Assembly: GCA_022575985.1 (NCBI GenBank)
Contig: JAKSXM010000007.1
Span: 3,474,501 to 3,538,500 of the forward strand
Source: Anagrus nilaparvatae
Taxonomy: Eukaryota > Arthropoda > Insecta > Hymenoptera > Mymaridae
Length of the DNA: 64,000 nucleotides
Direction: 5' to 3'
The notes beneath the pieces are model-generated. The model saw only the letters and a program-made list of their open reading frames with translations. It was not told the origin of the DNA and made no database searches. A program made the position numbers and the translations under genes. Below are positions 34,441 through 47,392 of this stretch, piece after piece (the stretch's first letter is position 1; every line of letters begins with the position of its first letter).

Positions 34441-37400
34441 GATTAATTTCTTAAAAAACTAAATATCCCAAACAATAAGTGAACCATTTCACTCAAGAAG
34501 CATAAAAAAATATTTGAAATAATTTCTCAAACAATAAATCATTCATTCCATTATCTTCAAAAACATTACATAATAAAAGTCTTCTTGAAAGTCTTCATTT
34601 AATGTCTTTAACTAAACTAAATGAAAAATAATTAAACTGAACTAGATAATAAAAAAAAAAAAAATAATTCTTTTCAATACAAATACAAATTTTTATGTTT
34701 TTTTTTTCACTGCTTATTGTCTATAATAGGTATATATTGAAAAGCAAAAGTAGGTCTAAAAATATTATATAAATACCGTTTCTTAACTCTCATAAATAAT
34801 AATAGGAAAAATCATAAAACGCCTATATAAGTAATAATCAATCGATCAGAAAAAAAAAGACACATAAAAGAATTATTACTTAAATCCATCGAGTCACGTT
34901 TGATCAACCAGCCCAAGAGCAATAGGCCATCTACCCACGCCCTTATTTTTCTTATTATACCTATAAAGCAGGTGAAGAGTTATAAAGAATAATTATATTA
35001 TATTACTATTGGTCACACCCGTGATTTTTCTTCGTGTCTGTAATTACGTAACTTTTTGTTATAACAAGTGAATAAATTATAACAAATTTATGTTATTATT
35101 TAATATTATACACTAATTTAGAGAAATTGATAATATAGTAAAATAATTATTATTTATTATTTAATTTAAGATTGTGCTAAACATGTTTTTATTTTGCAAA
35201 ATTCAAGTTTGTAAATTTTAATTTGTCCTAGGAAATATACTAATTTTTGAGTTAATTACAATATTCATCCGGTAGATGGCTACAGCTTGTAAAGTAAATT
35301 CGTAAATGAAATGAATTTTAAAACCTATAAATTTAGTATAAACTTTCGCAGATACAAATGTTAAATGTTACGATATATTATTTATTACGTTAATATATGC
35401 TTTTATAATTTATTAAAAAATTTTAAATGATTAAAAGGTTTTTAATGTTTGCTTCAATCAGCTAACTATAGGCTATACTTGATAAGATAAATTAAGTTTT
35501 AAAGTTATGAAAAAATTGTCTCATGTATTTTTCTTTTTGTATTCGAACTGTTGCCTTGATTTTCTATTCTGTTTTGATTCTGTTCTTTTGATACAAGATT
35601 AAAACGATAAGTAAACAGTTGAATTAGACGTGCAATAAAGGTTATAAAGCACCTTATGGTGTTGTTTAAGTATCATCACTTAATAAATGAATTGTTTTAA
35701 ATTGTCAAAATACAAGGCTTCCTAAAATTATTAAAATTTATTAAACTTTTCACATTTGATAAAGCTGTGAAATGAATAGAGAATCTGGGCCCGGGAGTAT
35801 TCTTTTTTTACAAAAATTATAAAATAAAATATTCTGCAACAAAAAGTATAAATGTACTCAACTTTACGCGAATCATTAGTCCCGAGAGTGAAAATGTAAA
35901 ATCAAACATAATCACGTTTATGTACGGTTAAATTACTTATTACAGCTAGTTAAAAAAAAATTTACAGTTTTCAGGTTAGCGCGCAAACATTCTTGCGTTT
36001 TTTATTTAAACATTTTTTACATATTTTTCAAAAAATATACGTTACATTCGCATCTTAACCTACATTTTTTTAAAATAGTTAGCGTAATATCATATTATGA
36101 AGCTACACATATGACAAACAAACAAACAACAAAACATTTATTGTTAAGTATGTATCACTTAGAGAAAGAAAAAAGCAGAATATAATTTTTTTTCCGCATT
36201 TACGCGGGAAACGGGTCATTTCCGTTAATTACGTTTAGTTCGCATGCTTCTTTAATTTTAACAAATTAGATTTTTTTTAATATATATGCGTTTAAAAAGT
36301 CATTTTTTGTTTGTTTGTTTAATTGTTTTGTTGATTTTTTAATGTGAAAAATTAGTTATGATATACCTACACCTACTTTTTTTATTATTATTATTCAATT
36401 ATTTTCTAAGAAAATTTTATTTATGCAGGTTAATAATGCTATTTTTTTTGTTTCTTTTTTGTTGCTTTCACTAATTTTATTATATTGACAGTCTAATTAT
36501 GCCATTCTTCTTTGTTTTTTAGTTAATTTGCTTTGCTTTTTTTTGCTATTGTAGTTAATAATTTTAATAAATTTGTTATTTAATAAGCTGTAAAGAAGAG
36601 AAGAAAGTAAAAAAGAAATTTTTTTTAATTTTCGAATTCCTGTTTACTGTCAAACAAAAATGAGTGGGTGTTCGTAAACCTTAAAAATTAAGTTTGCTCT
36701 AGAATGCATAAGCCTTAAAATTACTGGATAATCTCTCTATAGTTTATTTAATTACCTTTGACCGTCACACTAAAGTGCATAAGGTCATTAATTTGTCCTC
36801 ACTCAGACAATTACAATAATTTTAAAATCAATTTAAAAATTGACACACTTTTGTAAATTGCGAGGACATTCGTAAAACAATGAATTTGTTAATTGGATTA
36901 TTTCAAACTGACAATAGAGTTAAAAAAATAATTCAATTTTTTTAGTTGGTAATTTTATAAATTGGAATGTCATTCACGGTTGATTTTGTGATTAATTCAA
37001 AAAAATTCTGTATTTTATTTAAAAAAATTAGCATAAATTGGGAAAAAATTTGTAAAAAATATGAATCTTAAATTAAAAACTGCACTTTCAATATACAAAA
37101 AAAATAAATACAGTACCAATAGATAATTTTTCGGCGAAATAAGGCTAAAAAATAGGTGTCTTATAATTAAATTTTGACATTTTTGTTTTTATTTTATCAA
37201 TATTTACTAGAATTACGACTGCTCTTAATTCAAATTCATCTGAATATGCGTCAACGTCTCACAAAAAATAAATAAAAACCAATATGTCATTAAAAAAATG
37301 ATGTTTTTTTAGAACACAGCATTAACAGCTAATTCTTTTATGATTTAAAAATTATAAATCAGCTATTAACCTTTTTTTTAAAAAATAATTCAGACATCAA

Positions 37401-37447
37401 TAAGCCTTTATTTTTTAATTTATTTTATTTTTATATTATACTCATAT

Positions 37448-37963
37448 AAATACGTCCTGTGTGGATAAAAGTAGGTGGATTTAAGTTTGTTGGCCTCCTG
37501 AAATGGAATCTGGAGTCTGTTTTTGCCAAAAAGTGGTAGTTTGGCTATTATTGATAAAGTTGGCCTTAAACAAAGAGCTGAAACTCACAATTTTTAAATT
37601 TTAGGAAAGACGTAAGCAATTTTGACGTAATTTGTTCTATCAAATCCAAATTGTTTATTTTTGGAGTAATCGGCTTAATAGTTTAGACAATTTATATTTG
37701 TTTATAAATTGTTCAAATAAAAAATTCAGATTCAAATATGATATAGGTATTGACACATGTTTTTCAACCTGCAAATTACAAATGTTTACTTTATTTTTCC
37801 AAAAAATGAAAATTGTTAGTTTTAGCCCATAAATAATGGCAAATTTTTCAATAATTTGTTAATGGTAACAACTTTTTTTATGTATGAGTGGACCCCAGAT
37901 TCGATTTTAGGAAGCCAAAAAATATAAAGTTCACCCACTTTTATCCACGCAGGACGTATTTCC
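37448..37963. mobile_element. MITE with about 80-base terminal inverted repeats
   Basis: Left end TACGTCCTGTGTGGATAAAA then GTAGGTGG. The right end on the opposite strand is TACGTCCTGCGTGGATAAAA then GTGGGTG. Also paired are GGCCTCCTGAAATGGAATCT and the complement of AGATTCGATTTTAGGAAGCC. The interior is AT-rich with no transposase. Confidence 0.8.
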
Positions 37964-39375
37964 ATGAAAACTGCATTCGGCGGCATGACTAGTTATGGAT
38001 ATTTTTTTATTAATAAAAAAACTGTATAACTTAAATTTTATTTTACAAATAAACGAGATTTACTAAGAAAGTAAATGAAAACCAAATTATTTTTCAATCA
38101 TTTTTTTTCGATTTTAACTATATTTTAATAAAAATTGAAGTTATAGGTAACTTTTACTACAAACTACTACCCTATTATTTCAATTTCTATATTTCAATTT
38201 ATTTAAATTAGAAAATATAGATGCTGCATTTATTACCTTGCTTGTATACTTTTTTCTATAGAAATAAATCCAATTTTTTTAAATGAAAAACAGAGAAACC
38301 TTAATAAAAAAGTTAATTTTAGATATCTCATTATTTGCTTTATGTCCCCAAAACTCTCCTCTTCTCAAAATATATTTTTTTAAAATACATAAATGGCACA
38401 CATCTCTTATCCCTAACAAAAAAAGACGAAGTGAATCAGTTTCCGGTTGACTTGAACGTGCCGAAAGTAAGATTGCTGAGGGAAAGAATAAAAAAACACA
38501 GAGAGGAGAATACAAAAATAAAAATCAATTTTGAATCTTTATGTGAGTCAGCATTGAGCATTTTTTTCGCATGTATATTTAGAAGATAAGTCGTGTAGTT
38601 TACACGTGTTTATTTTTAATTATTCAGCTCACTTAACAATAATTAAATATTATTTTTACAGAGTCTATTTTTTGAAAATATTATTTTTTTTTCTGTCATT
38701 TCCAAGCTGACATACCCACGTATAAAGATTCTCCCTCTGCATAGAAAGGCTTCCTTTATATCGAATGTAATTGATATGGATTTTGTGATATAAAGAAAAT
38801 GTCTGAAATCGCTATTTCAAATAAATTCAATACTTTCAAGTGAATACAGTATGTAAATCGAGAAGAGATTAATTAAATAGACAAGAATATGATATTTAGA
38901 GAGAAAGTGATATTATAATAAACAGAATTATTTTATTTATTTTCACTTTTTTAAAATTTCAATTAATTTATGTCAAGTATGGATTAAAATTTTAATAATT
39001 ATTGTTATATAACTACTGCTTAGAAATTTTATTTTTTATTAGAAATTAGTATTCAAATGTGATATTTTTAATAAAAATATTCTTTTTTGTACTTCAAAAA
39101 TTTGAAAATTTAATATTTGAATATATTTTATTAGGGTAATCAGTAAAATTAACAAATATAGTACAAATTTATAAAATACAATTTTAAAAAGATCTTATAT
39201 TATAGTAATTTTATTTTAAAAAATCTTTAATTTTTACAATAATATTTATTATTTTGCTAAGAAGCTTTGCTGTGATTAATATTGTATAAGAACGGCAATT
39301 ATTTATTTTTTTAAATTCTAAATAAGTAAAAGAAAATTTTACAATTTAGAAGAAAAATAATTGGTTATCTATTAG

Positions 39376-40306
39376 TTAATTACGTTGGAAAATCCAAACT
39401 AAAATTTTACGACCAGGATTTTCGGGGGTTACTTTGAAGACAACGACATTTGGTCTTCTCATATTATGTCTTGAAAGCTCCATAATATATTCCCCCAAAT
39501 CCAATGACCTAAAGAATGTTGACACTACGTTCTCTTCTTCCAATACTTTAATCATTTTATAATCCACCTCATTCCCCACTTTTTTAAAAATTGTAATTTT
39601 GGAATATTCAACTTCAATCTCCTCCTTTTCTTTATTAATCGTCTTAAATTCAACATCCCTCTAAAAGAAAAAAAAATTATTATAAAAATTATTTATCAAA
39701 TTTCAAGTCAAAATTAATAAATAATCTCTAAAAGAAATAATGCTTTGAGTATTTGCTTAACAAACAGAAAAAAAAATCAGAAAATAATCCCTTCACTGAT
39801 TTGTAGACATCAAGTTTGACACATAATTGTTTTTTACTCACACTAGCGCTGAAATTTTATATTATACACGCTAGTTACTTAATATACTATTTTTTCGAAA
39901 AAAGAATTGGTAAAAACAAGCAAAACGCGCGGCTGCCAAACGCATCTGTTTAGTTACTGAAAAAGTATCAAAACGCGCAGGGAATGTATTAAATAATTTC
40001 AAATAAGATAAAACCTATAAAGAAAAGCCTTTAAAATTTTACTCAGAAGCTACGCGCCACATGTGTTGATTAATGAGAAAAGGTTTCCAAAGTCTATCAA
40101 ATTTTGTTTAAATTTATCTCTATTAAAGTTACACAAAATAACGAAATTAAAAAAAAAAATACAATTTATTATAGTAATTTTATAAGCTCAAAATTTGTAA
40201 ATCAGAAAATAATTAACTTTGATAAAAATTTTATACTTACTTTAATACCAAAAGCGCAATTAAGTAAATAGAATAAAGTAATAATTAAAACAATTTTTTT
40301 GTTCAT
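39376..40306 (-). CDS. Small secreted protein, 116 aa, 2 exons
   Basis: Minus-strand exon 1 (40306-40241) encodes MNKKIVLIITLFYLLNCAFG plus two residues, a clear signal peptide, and ends in GTAAGT. Exon 2 (39660-39376) follows a TTTTCTTTTAG acceptor, and the join is phase 0. The mature part, about 97 residues, is rich in Lys and Glu, has no Cys, and shows alternating hydrophobic stretches (VEYSKITIFKKVG, NVVVFKVTPENPGRKILVWIF) suggestive of a small beta-rich fold. I do not recognise the family. The frame stays open over the whole 285-base exon, unusual for this AT-rich region, and its amino-acid use is protein-like. Small lineage-specific secreted proteins are common among insect salivary or venom products; that is only a possibility here. 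Confidence 0.75.
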
Positions 40307-43300
40307 ATTGAAATTTTTTGAAAACTACCAATATATTAGTTAATAAATTTTTAAAACAAGACTGTTCAGAACTTAAAAATTCCTGCCAATTTATACAAAA
40401 ATTTTTTTTAATGAATAAATTAACTTCATATCTAATCTATAAATAAATGAAAAAATAATTAGATAAAAAATTAATTAATATTTTTTTATGGGTATTTTTT
40501 TTAAATATAATAGTTTTTATAGATAAATAATGAAAAATATACATTAATAAAACAATCGAATGGCAAATATTTCGAAATTAAGTATATTATTTTTGAACAA
40601 ATATTTCCATCGTATGATGTTTTTTTAGATATTAAATTCAATTATTTTTATTTTTTTATGTTAATTAAATAATAGAATTAATTTTAAAAATAAGTTTAAC
40701 TAACAATAAGTAAATTTAGGTAAAACTAAACTAATATACATTTTGATATATCGGTAATTCATATCTACTTTTACCTAAGTCTGAGGTCTATGTCATGAGT
40801 TTAAAAAAAACCGATTGCACTGTGTTTTGTATATGTAAAAGTATGGTTATTATCCAGTTTTCAAGACTCTAGGTGTCCTGGTTGCAATTTGGCAGCTGTT
40901 TTTCCAATTTTCATTTTTTTTGCATTCTCAGCCACCCGTTTCTTTTTTATTTTCTGAACGCCCTAAATAAACCTAAAAAATATTTTATGTATATAGATAG
41001 GTAGTAAAATTTTCCACCTGATCCAAATCTGGCCATACTTTTTCGGAAAAATCACAGGATAAGCTGAAAAATTGGAAAAGCTAAAGGAAACTTTCAATTA
41101 CAAATTTCTCAAAAAGTGTCGCTTTTTAAAATTTTTTTAAAATGTTTTTTCCCATAGATTTTGTGGTATAAATAAAGTCTTTTTATATCATATTTGAATT
41201 TTAAGTTAGTTAGTTTTTTCAAAAACTAATTTTTGAGAAATTTACATTAAAAACAATCGTATATTTTCATTTTTTTCCGGCTTTTCCTGAGGTTTTTCCG
41301 AAAAAAAAGGCCAGATTCAGATCAGGCGGATAATTTTCTAAATTACTTCTATACAGAAAATATTTTTTAGACTTATTTAGGGCGGTCAGAAAATAAAAAA
41401 ATAATCGGATGGCTATAAGAATGCGAAAAAAATGAAAATTGGAAAAACAGATACCAAATCTTAGCCAGGATACCTGGATCCTTGAAAATTAGGCAATAAC
41501 CATATTTTTAAATACCAATCACAGTGCAATTGGTATTTTTTAAATTAAAGACATTGACCTCAAACTTGGGTAAAAATAGCTAAAAACTACCAATACATTT
41601 TTGTATAAATATATAAATTTTGATAAAATACCGTTTGTTGAACAACAGGAGAAAATAAAGGATTCAAATTTCGCATGCAGTACGCTTGCTCGTGTTTACA
41701 ACTGCGTCGAAACTCAAAGCTTATTTTTTCCCCTTGTTTAATAAATAGCTATTATTTCATATGTTAATAAAAATTTACTAACTTTTTTAAAGAAGATGAT
41801 ATTACAAAATTTTTTCTATTTAATTAGCGTGTAGGTTGATTATTATAAAATATTTATTATACTCAATGATAAATTAAATAATTATGTTTAGAAAAATTCC
41901 ATAATGTCATATTTATATATAATAATAAAAATAAATGCTGAACTCTTCTGAAAGGAAACTTATTGTCATCACCATACTGTTAAATTAATATACAATTGTA
42001 TTACAAGAAGGTTAAATTTTTAATACTACATAATTTGAATAAAATGCGTGTGCGTAAATGACCTGTAACATGTAATAAATATTTTAAGAATTTCTCATCA
42101 GCAAAAAAAATAATAATAACTGCATTGTTTAAGAATTTGATTTTATTACATAATAAACTTTTTTTAAAGATCAAATTACGCTTATGTTTTGCCTGAATTT
42201 CGTTTAAATTTACCTCGGAATTTGCGAGTAAATTTCATAAGAACTAGGGTTAAACTTTTGATCGACTTGTTTTTGAGTGATATTGTAGCAGGGAAATCTG
42301 GGAGTTAATACGGGAGCTTAGATTCTAAAGTAAAAATATTATCATTCCAAAAATATAAACAATTTTAGAACTTACTATTATCCAAGAGGACAATGCATGA
42401 TTTCGCATCATAACTTCCGCGATACTCTAATTTTAAAAACCAGGCCCTGAAACCAATTTTTTGCATTCTTAAAAGATGTTAATTTAGAATTTTAAGGGGA
42501 AAGTCAATGCAGGGGCATAAATAACAATTATTTTAGTGTTCTATTAATCAAACTCACAAATTTTTTATCCAATAATAAAAAATGAGCAGATTTTAATACA
42601 AAACAACGTCAAGGCTAAATAACGCATGTGTATAAAAATGATAAGACTAAATTAATAGCCTCAATAAAAACATAAATTGACACAAGACAATAATTCTATA
42701 AACAATAAAATTTTCGTCCAAGGTTTTTCACAATAGCAATTCAGCCTCGTCGTGAATCGTAATTTAAAAAAATTTCTTTATTAAATTACTTCAAGTAAAA
42801 CAATTTTCCTTTAAAGAAATAAAAAAACAATAAGAAAAAAAGAACGGTAGAATCGAGAAGAATAAAAAAAAAAAAAAAGAATCTTTAACGGAAAATGCAT
42901 TAATGCGTTAACCTCACGAAAGAATATATTTATAAATAAACGAACCGAATCCGTAGTTATATTATTTATACTTTCTCAGGCGTTTTAAGCTCCATATTAA
43001 TATTGAAATGCCTATAAAGTATAATTTTCCTTTTTATAAACTCATTATACCTGATCGATTTAAACGTTATGTAAACATACGCTTTGTAATTAGCTTCTTT
43101 CTGTTAACATTTAATGCTAATTTGTTATTTTATGTGAAGGGGTTCTCGTAAAAGGTTTGGATTTCAATTTTGAAGCCTCAGTTTTTAAAAAATTGTTGGT
43201 AAGTTTTTGGGAAATTAAGAGGAACAGAACCTAACTTGGGACTGAATTTTGTTTTTTTTTTTAATCGGTCGCAGTTGATTTGAAACGTGAAGAAAATATA

Positions 43301-45605
43301 AAAATAATAAATTTTTGTTCACTTTGGATAAACAGAGTTGAATTTATTAGGCTTTTGTAATCGTTTGGGCAAGAAAAAAAATCTAAACATTAAGTGTAGG
43401 TGTGAGGTTTTTATGATTAAATAATTATTGCAAAAGATGAATATGAATATTTAACAGTAAAAAATTTTGTAATTAACATTAAAAATACAAAAATTATCCA
43501 AATACTTGTGCGAATATTTATTATAAATATTAATGCAAAAATCAACGTCTATCAAAGAAAAAAAGTAAAATTTTTTAATTACTGTGTAAACTACAATTAA
43601 AAAAAAGAAAATTTCTTCAATAATTACAATAAAATTTTTAAAAAAAAGTCTAAAATCTATAAATATTCATTGATTTTAAATCCAAACAAAAAATTTCCCA
43701 TATACTTCAAAAAAATAATTGTTTTCTTTAAAAAAAAAACAAGGAATACATAATAATGTAATAAAAAAAAACGCATCGTGATGTGAGAAAGTGGGTGAAA
43801 GCAGCAGTCTGTGTAGTATCAAGTCTCTTTTTTATATTCATAAGCGATTTTTTTTAATGTTAAGGTGAACTCGCATTCATATAGACATTAAATTTAATCA
43901 TCCTTGTTTTATTGTCAATGTCATTTTTATAATTTTTTGACATTTTATTATTGTTGATATATGAAAGAAATTATTTTATAAACTTTCACGTAAGAGAAAA
44001 AAAAAGACGTTTAGATAAAAATAATATTAATTTTTTATGTGTTATTTGCATATGTTTGTACTTTCTAAATGATAAATTAAACATTTTTTTTTCATATTAA
44101 AAATTAATCAAATTTAGAGAGGACGCGAAATTGACTTTTATATAAATTACTGGCAGTTGGATTAATAATTTTTCAAATTTTTATTTCTTTTCAAAAAATA
44201 CAAAAAACTTTTTTTTAAACTAATTTTCTCAAAAAATTATTTACAATTATTGATTTTTGAAAAATACTTTGAAAAAATTAAATAAGACGAAATTTTTTTT
44301 GCAACCTGTTTGTAAATGGTTCAAGAATTCATTAGGAAATATATCTCGTATAACATATTTTTGCTTATCTGTTGAAAAATTTAAAGCACGCCTAACGGTC
44401 GATAACTGATAACTTTAAATAACTAAGTTAGTAAATGATAGTACTTAAAAATTAATTACTCTTATCAATTGATAAATATGGTACATTAGAACATTTCATC
44501 GAGTATTCGAAGAAATTATCAGAAGTTCAGTTATAATTGTAGTTACCCAAGAAAAATACATAAAATCACCTTGCAAAAAATTGCTTAAACTTAATTTAGC
44601 ACCCATAATTTAAAAGTTATTCGCAATTTTTCACGAAATATCGAATAAACTAGAGTAAAACATTTATGTTTATGTGCAAGAGTTTAAAATTTATGAATGA
44701 AAAAACACGTAATATTTAAAAATTGCTCAAGAAATATTACAATTATATGAAAAATTATCTAAAAAAAAATCACGAATAATCCATAAATCACAAAATACTC
44801 CAATTCTGTGTCTTACACACAAGCAAAACCTTACCATAAGCAGTAACAATAACAATAATACCGTTAGATTAAATAAATTTAACTCCAGAGTCTAGAGACA
44901 ATAGAACTCACGGAATAATCATTACTACATATAAAATTGTTTAAAAACATTTTTAATACCTATAAAATCTATAACCAACACACAATATATAAAATCAATG
45001 GTCATTTATATTTTTCAACAAAAAAAAAGTACAATTGTTAAGCATGTAGTACGCAAGAAATCACGATTTCAATAATAATTTACTACTTTGAATAAAATAT
45101 GTGAAAGCAAACGGTATATTTGGCCATTTTTTGCTGTATTGTAATTTATTATTAATATTCATGTTTTTGCATTTTAAGTACCTTAGAAAAATGCAAAAAT
45201 GATATTTAATATTTATACTACTGATAAATAGTTTATCTTGTCAACAAAATTTAACTATTAAATTAATCAGATTAATTCATGCAAAAAAAATTGACTAGTC
45301 ATGTTATTTATGGGTTTTTATTTTGAAAAATTTTATGCAAATAGATGCCTTCCTTTTTATAGTTGTAAATCACTCACTTACTACCGTTACGATCCTTTTT
45401 TTTGTGCAATCATTGAAACTACTTGTTCGAGAATATTCTTAGCAATCTGAAGAAGCTGGAATCCTGAGATTAAATTTTCAATTTTTTCGCTTTTGTAGCA
45501 TTTTAGAAGAGGAATTGTATACAACTTTCATGCTTTATCGCACTCTGTTAGATTGCTCTGGTTGAATTCTGCTTGAGTTAGTGCAGAGTTAGTGATTCTC
45601 AAGAA
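40307..45605. other. AT-rich intergenic region with one long palindrome
   Basis: Apart from the inverted-repeat element at 40745-41605 and scattered homopolymer tracts I see no gene, RNA or other structure. A short word at about 43350 (TAATCGTTTGGGCAAGAAAA) matches part of the element at 26059-26416 and may be a fragment of it. Confidence 0.5.
40745..41605. repeat. 860-base imperfect palindrome
   Basis: Arms pair from about 40745 with 41605 inward to a centre near 41170. Matched blocks include CTTTTACCTAAGTCTGAGGT with the complement of ACCTCAAACTTGGGTAAAAA, CCAATTTTCATTTTTTTTGC with GCGAAAAAAATGAAAATTGG, and TGATCCAAATCTGGCC with GGCCAGATTCAGATCA. Mismatches are frequent, so this is an old hairpin-type element. 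Non-coding. Confidence 0.8.
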
Positions 45606-47392
45606 TTGTTTTTTTTCCAATAAAAAGATCAAAAAATATTAAAAATGACTTATATACCAATTCAACTGCAAGAAATCTATATAAATTAGGGTGATTCACA
45701 AAAAAGTGCTCAAGGTTATAAAATGACTCCATGCCAATTTTCAGCTCATTTAAGAACGATTTAGGAGTCGACCATATCCAAGGTAGCTCTCAAAAAATGG
45801 TACAAGGATTTCTAAATTCAAAATTAAAATAATAATTTTGAATTTTTTTTAGATTTTGTTTTTGTTAACTATTTTTTAAAAAGTTTTTATTAATTGACGG
45901 TTATCGGAGAATGAGGTACTTGATTAGTTGATTGTTTTTGGTTTTTTATTTAAGTATTTTGGCTTTTTGCTAAATAATTTTAAATTTTGAAAATTTAGGA
46001 AATACAAAAGACATCATATTTCAGAAAGAGTTCCAGTCAAGAAGCTGAATCAGGCTTATTCAACGAAATTTGTAAAAAATAATTTACTCAAATTTGAAAT
46101 GGAACAAAAAAATGAATACTCAAAGGATATTTTATTCGGGAATTTAATTTTTTAAAGAACTACGTACAGTTAAAAACATTCACTACGAATTTTAAAATTA
46201 AATTTTGGCAGGATTCCAGCAAATGATATATTTCCAATCATCAATTGAAAAATTATATTGTTGCTTTAAAAAACGCTGTCAAATTATTGGCATTACGGCT
46301 CTTCAAGCAATAACAAAATATATCTAAGAAAGTATAAAAACATAAAATAACTAAACAGATCTGTTCTTTGATATTCTCATTTGAAAATCCTATGGAAAAA
46401 ATTAGGTTTGACATCCAAAAAGAAAAAAAAAATCTATAGGTAAAATTTTTTTCTTTTTTTAACACAAAAATTCACTTGACTTAATTTTTTTTGAACTTTT
46501 TTCTTTTAAACTTATTACGCAATTAAATTTTTTTTTTTTTAAATAATTAAATCAAAAAATAAAATAAATTTATTTTGATAAAATTTAAAAAATTAAAAAT
46601 TTTTATTTTTATTTTTATATGTGGGAAATGAAATGAAATTGGATTAAATTCTTTGGTCCTTAAATAAAAAGATATTCCTGGGCATAGAATCAACGGGGGT
46701 ATTCAAGACCTCCTAGAACCCCATTAATTTTCTGTCCAGGAGGTTTTAACAATAACACAATTAAGTTTATTAAAAATACAAACAACAAAATTATTCTGCA
46801 AATACATTTTTCAAATACAAGTTCAATGTTAATTTTAATTTTTTAAACTTATTATTTTTGAATACAAAAATCCACTGACTTGAATAAAATCACGCAATAA
46901 AATAATTTCATCAAACTTACTGACCTTTTTTTTTTAAGCTGAGCTTTCATTTTATGAATATTAATTTTCTAACCTGGTTTTGCTATTATTTTGAAATTGT
47001 TCAGGCACTTTATTTTCGACAAAAATAGTAAAACCACAGTAAAACCAAAGTAATTCTAAAAATAATACAAGCAGAAAAAAACTGCTCCTACAATCATAAT
47101 AGCAAAAAGTTAAAGTACAACAGGCAAAGATCGTTTAATTTGACTTTATGTCCATATTATCAAATGAATCTTAGCCAAATCTTCGCAAAGTTATTTTTAA
47201 TAGAGAGTATTTACCATAATTTAACAATAAAATTTTATAAAAAACATTAATGACATTAAAATATAAAATGCTAATACACAAAAAGATTACAATTTCATTA
47301 TTTTACATGTCTAGGGCGAAAAAGCCTATTTTCTACACTATAAAAAGTAACTTCCTTCTAAGATTAACAAAAAAAAAATTAATTTTTTCGTT

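Larger units (their letters stand above)
26863..39375. other. Long AT-rich region without a supported gene
   Basis: 12.5 kb in which every open frame is short, low in complexity and unlike known proteins. I see only the promoter/leader candidate at 27724-28013, the repeat at 34132-34440 and the inverted-repeat element at 37448-37963. It could be a giant first intron of a gene extending elsewhere, or intergenic DNA; the sequence alone does not decide. Confidence 0.5.

Noticed and set aside
38279..38589. Overlapping frames on both strands in a less AT-rich patch
   Set aside because: The patch has a more balanced composition, but neither frame shows a domain, a paired exon or a duplicate. Kept only as unexplained sequence.
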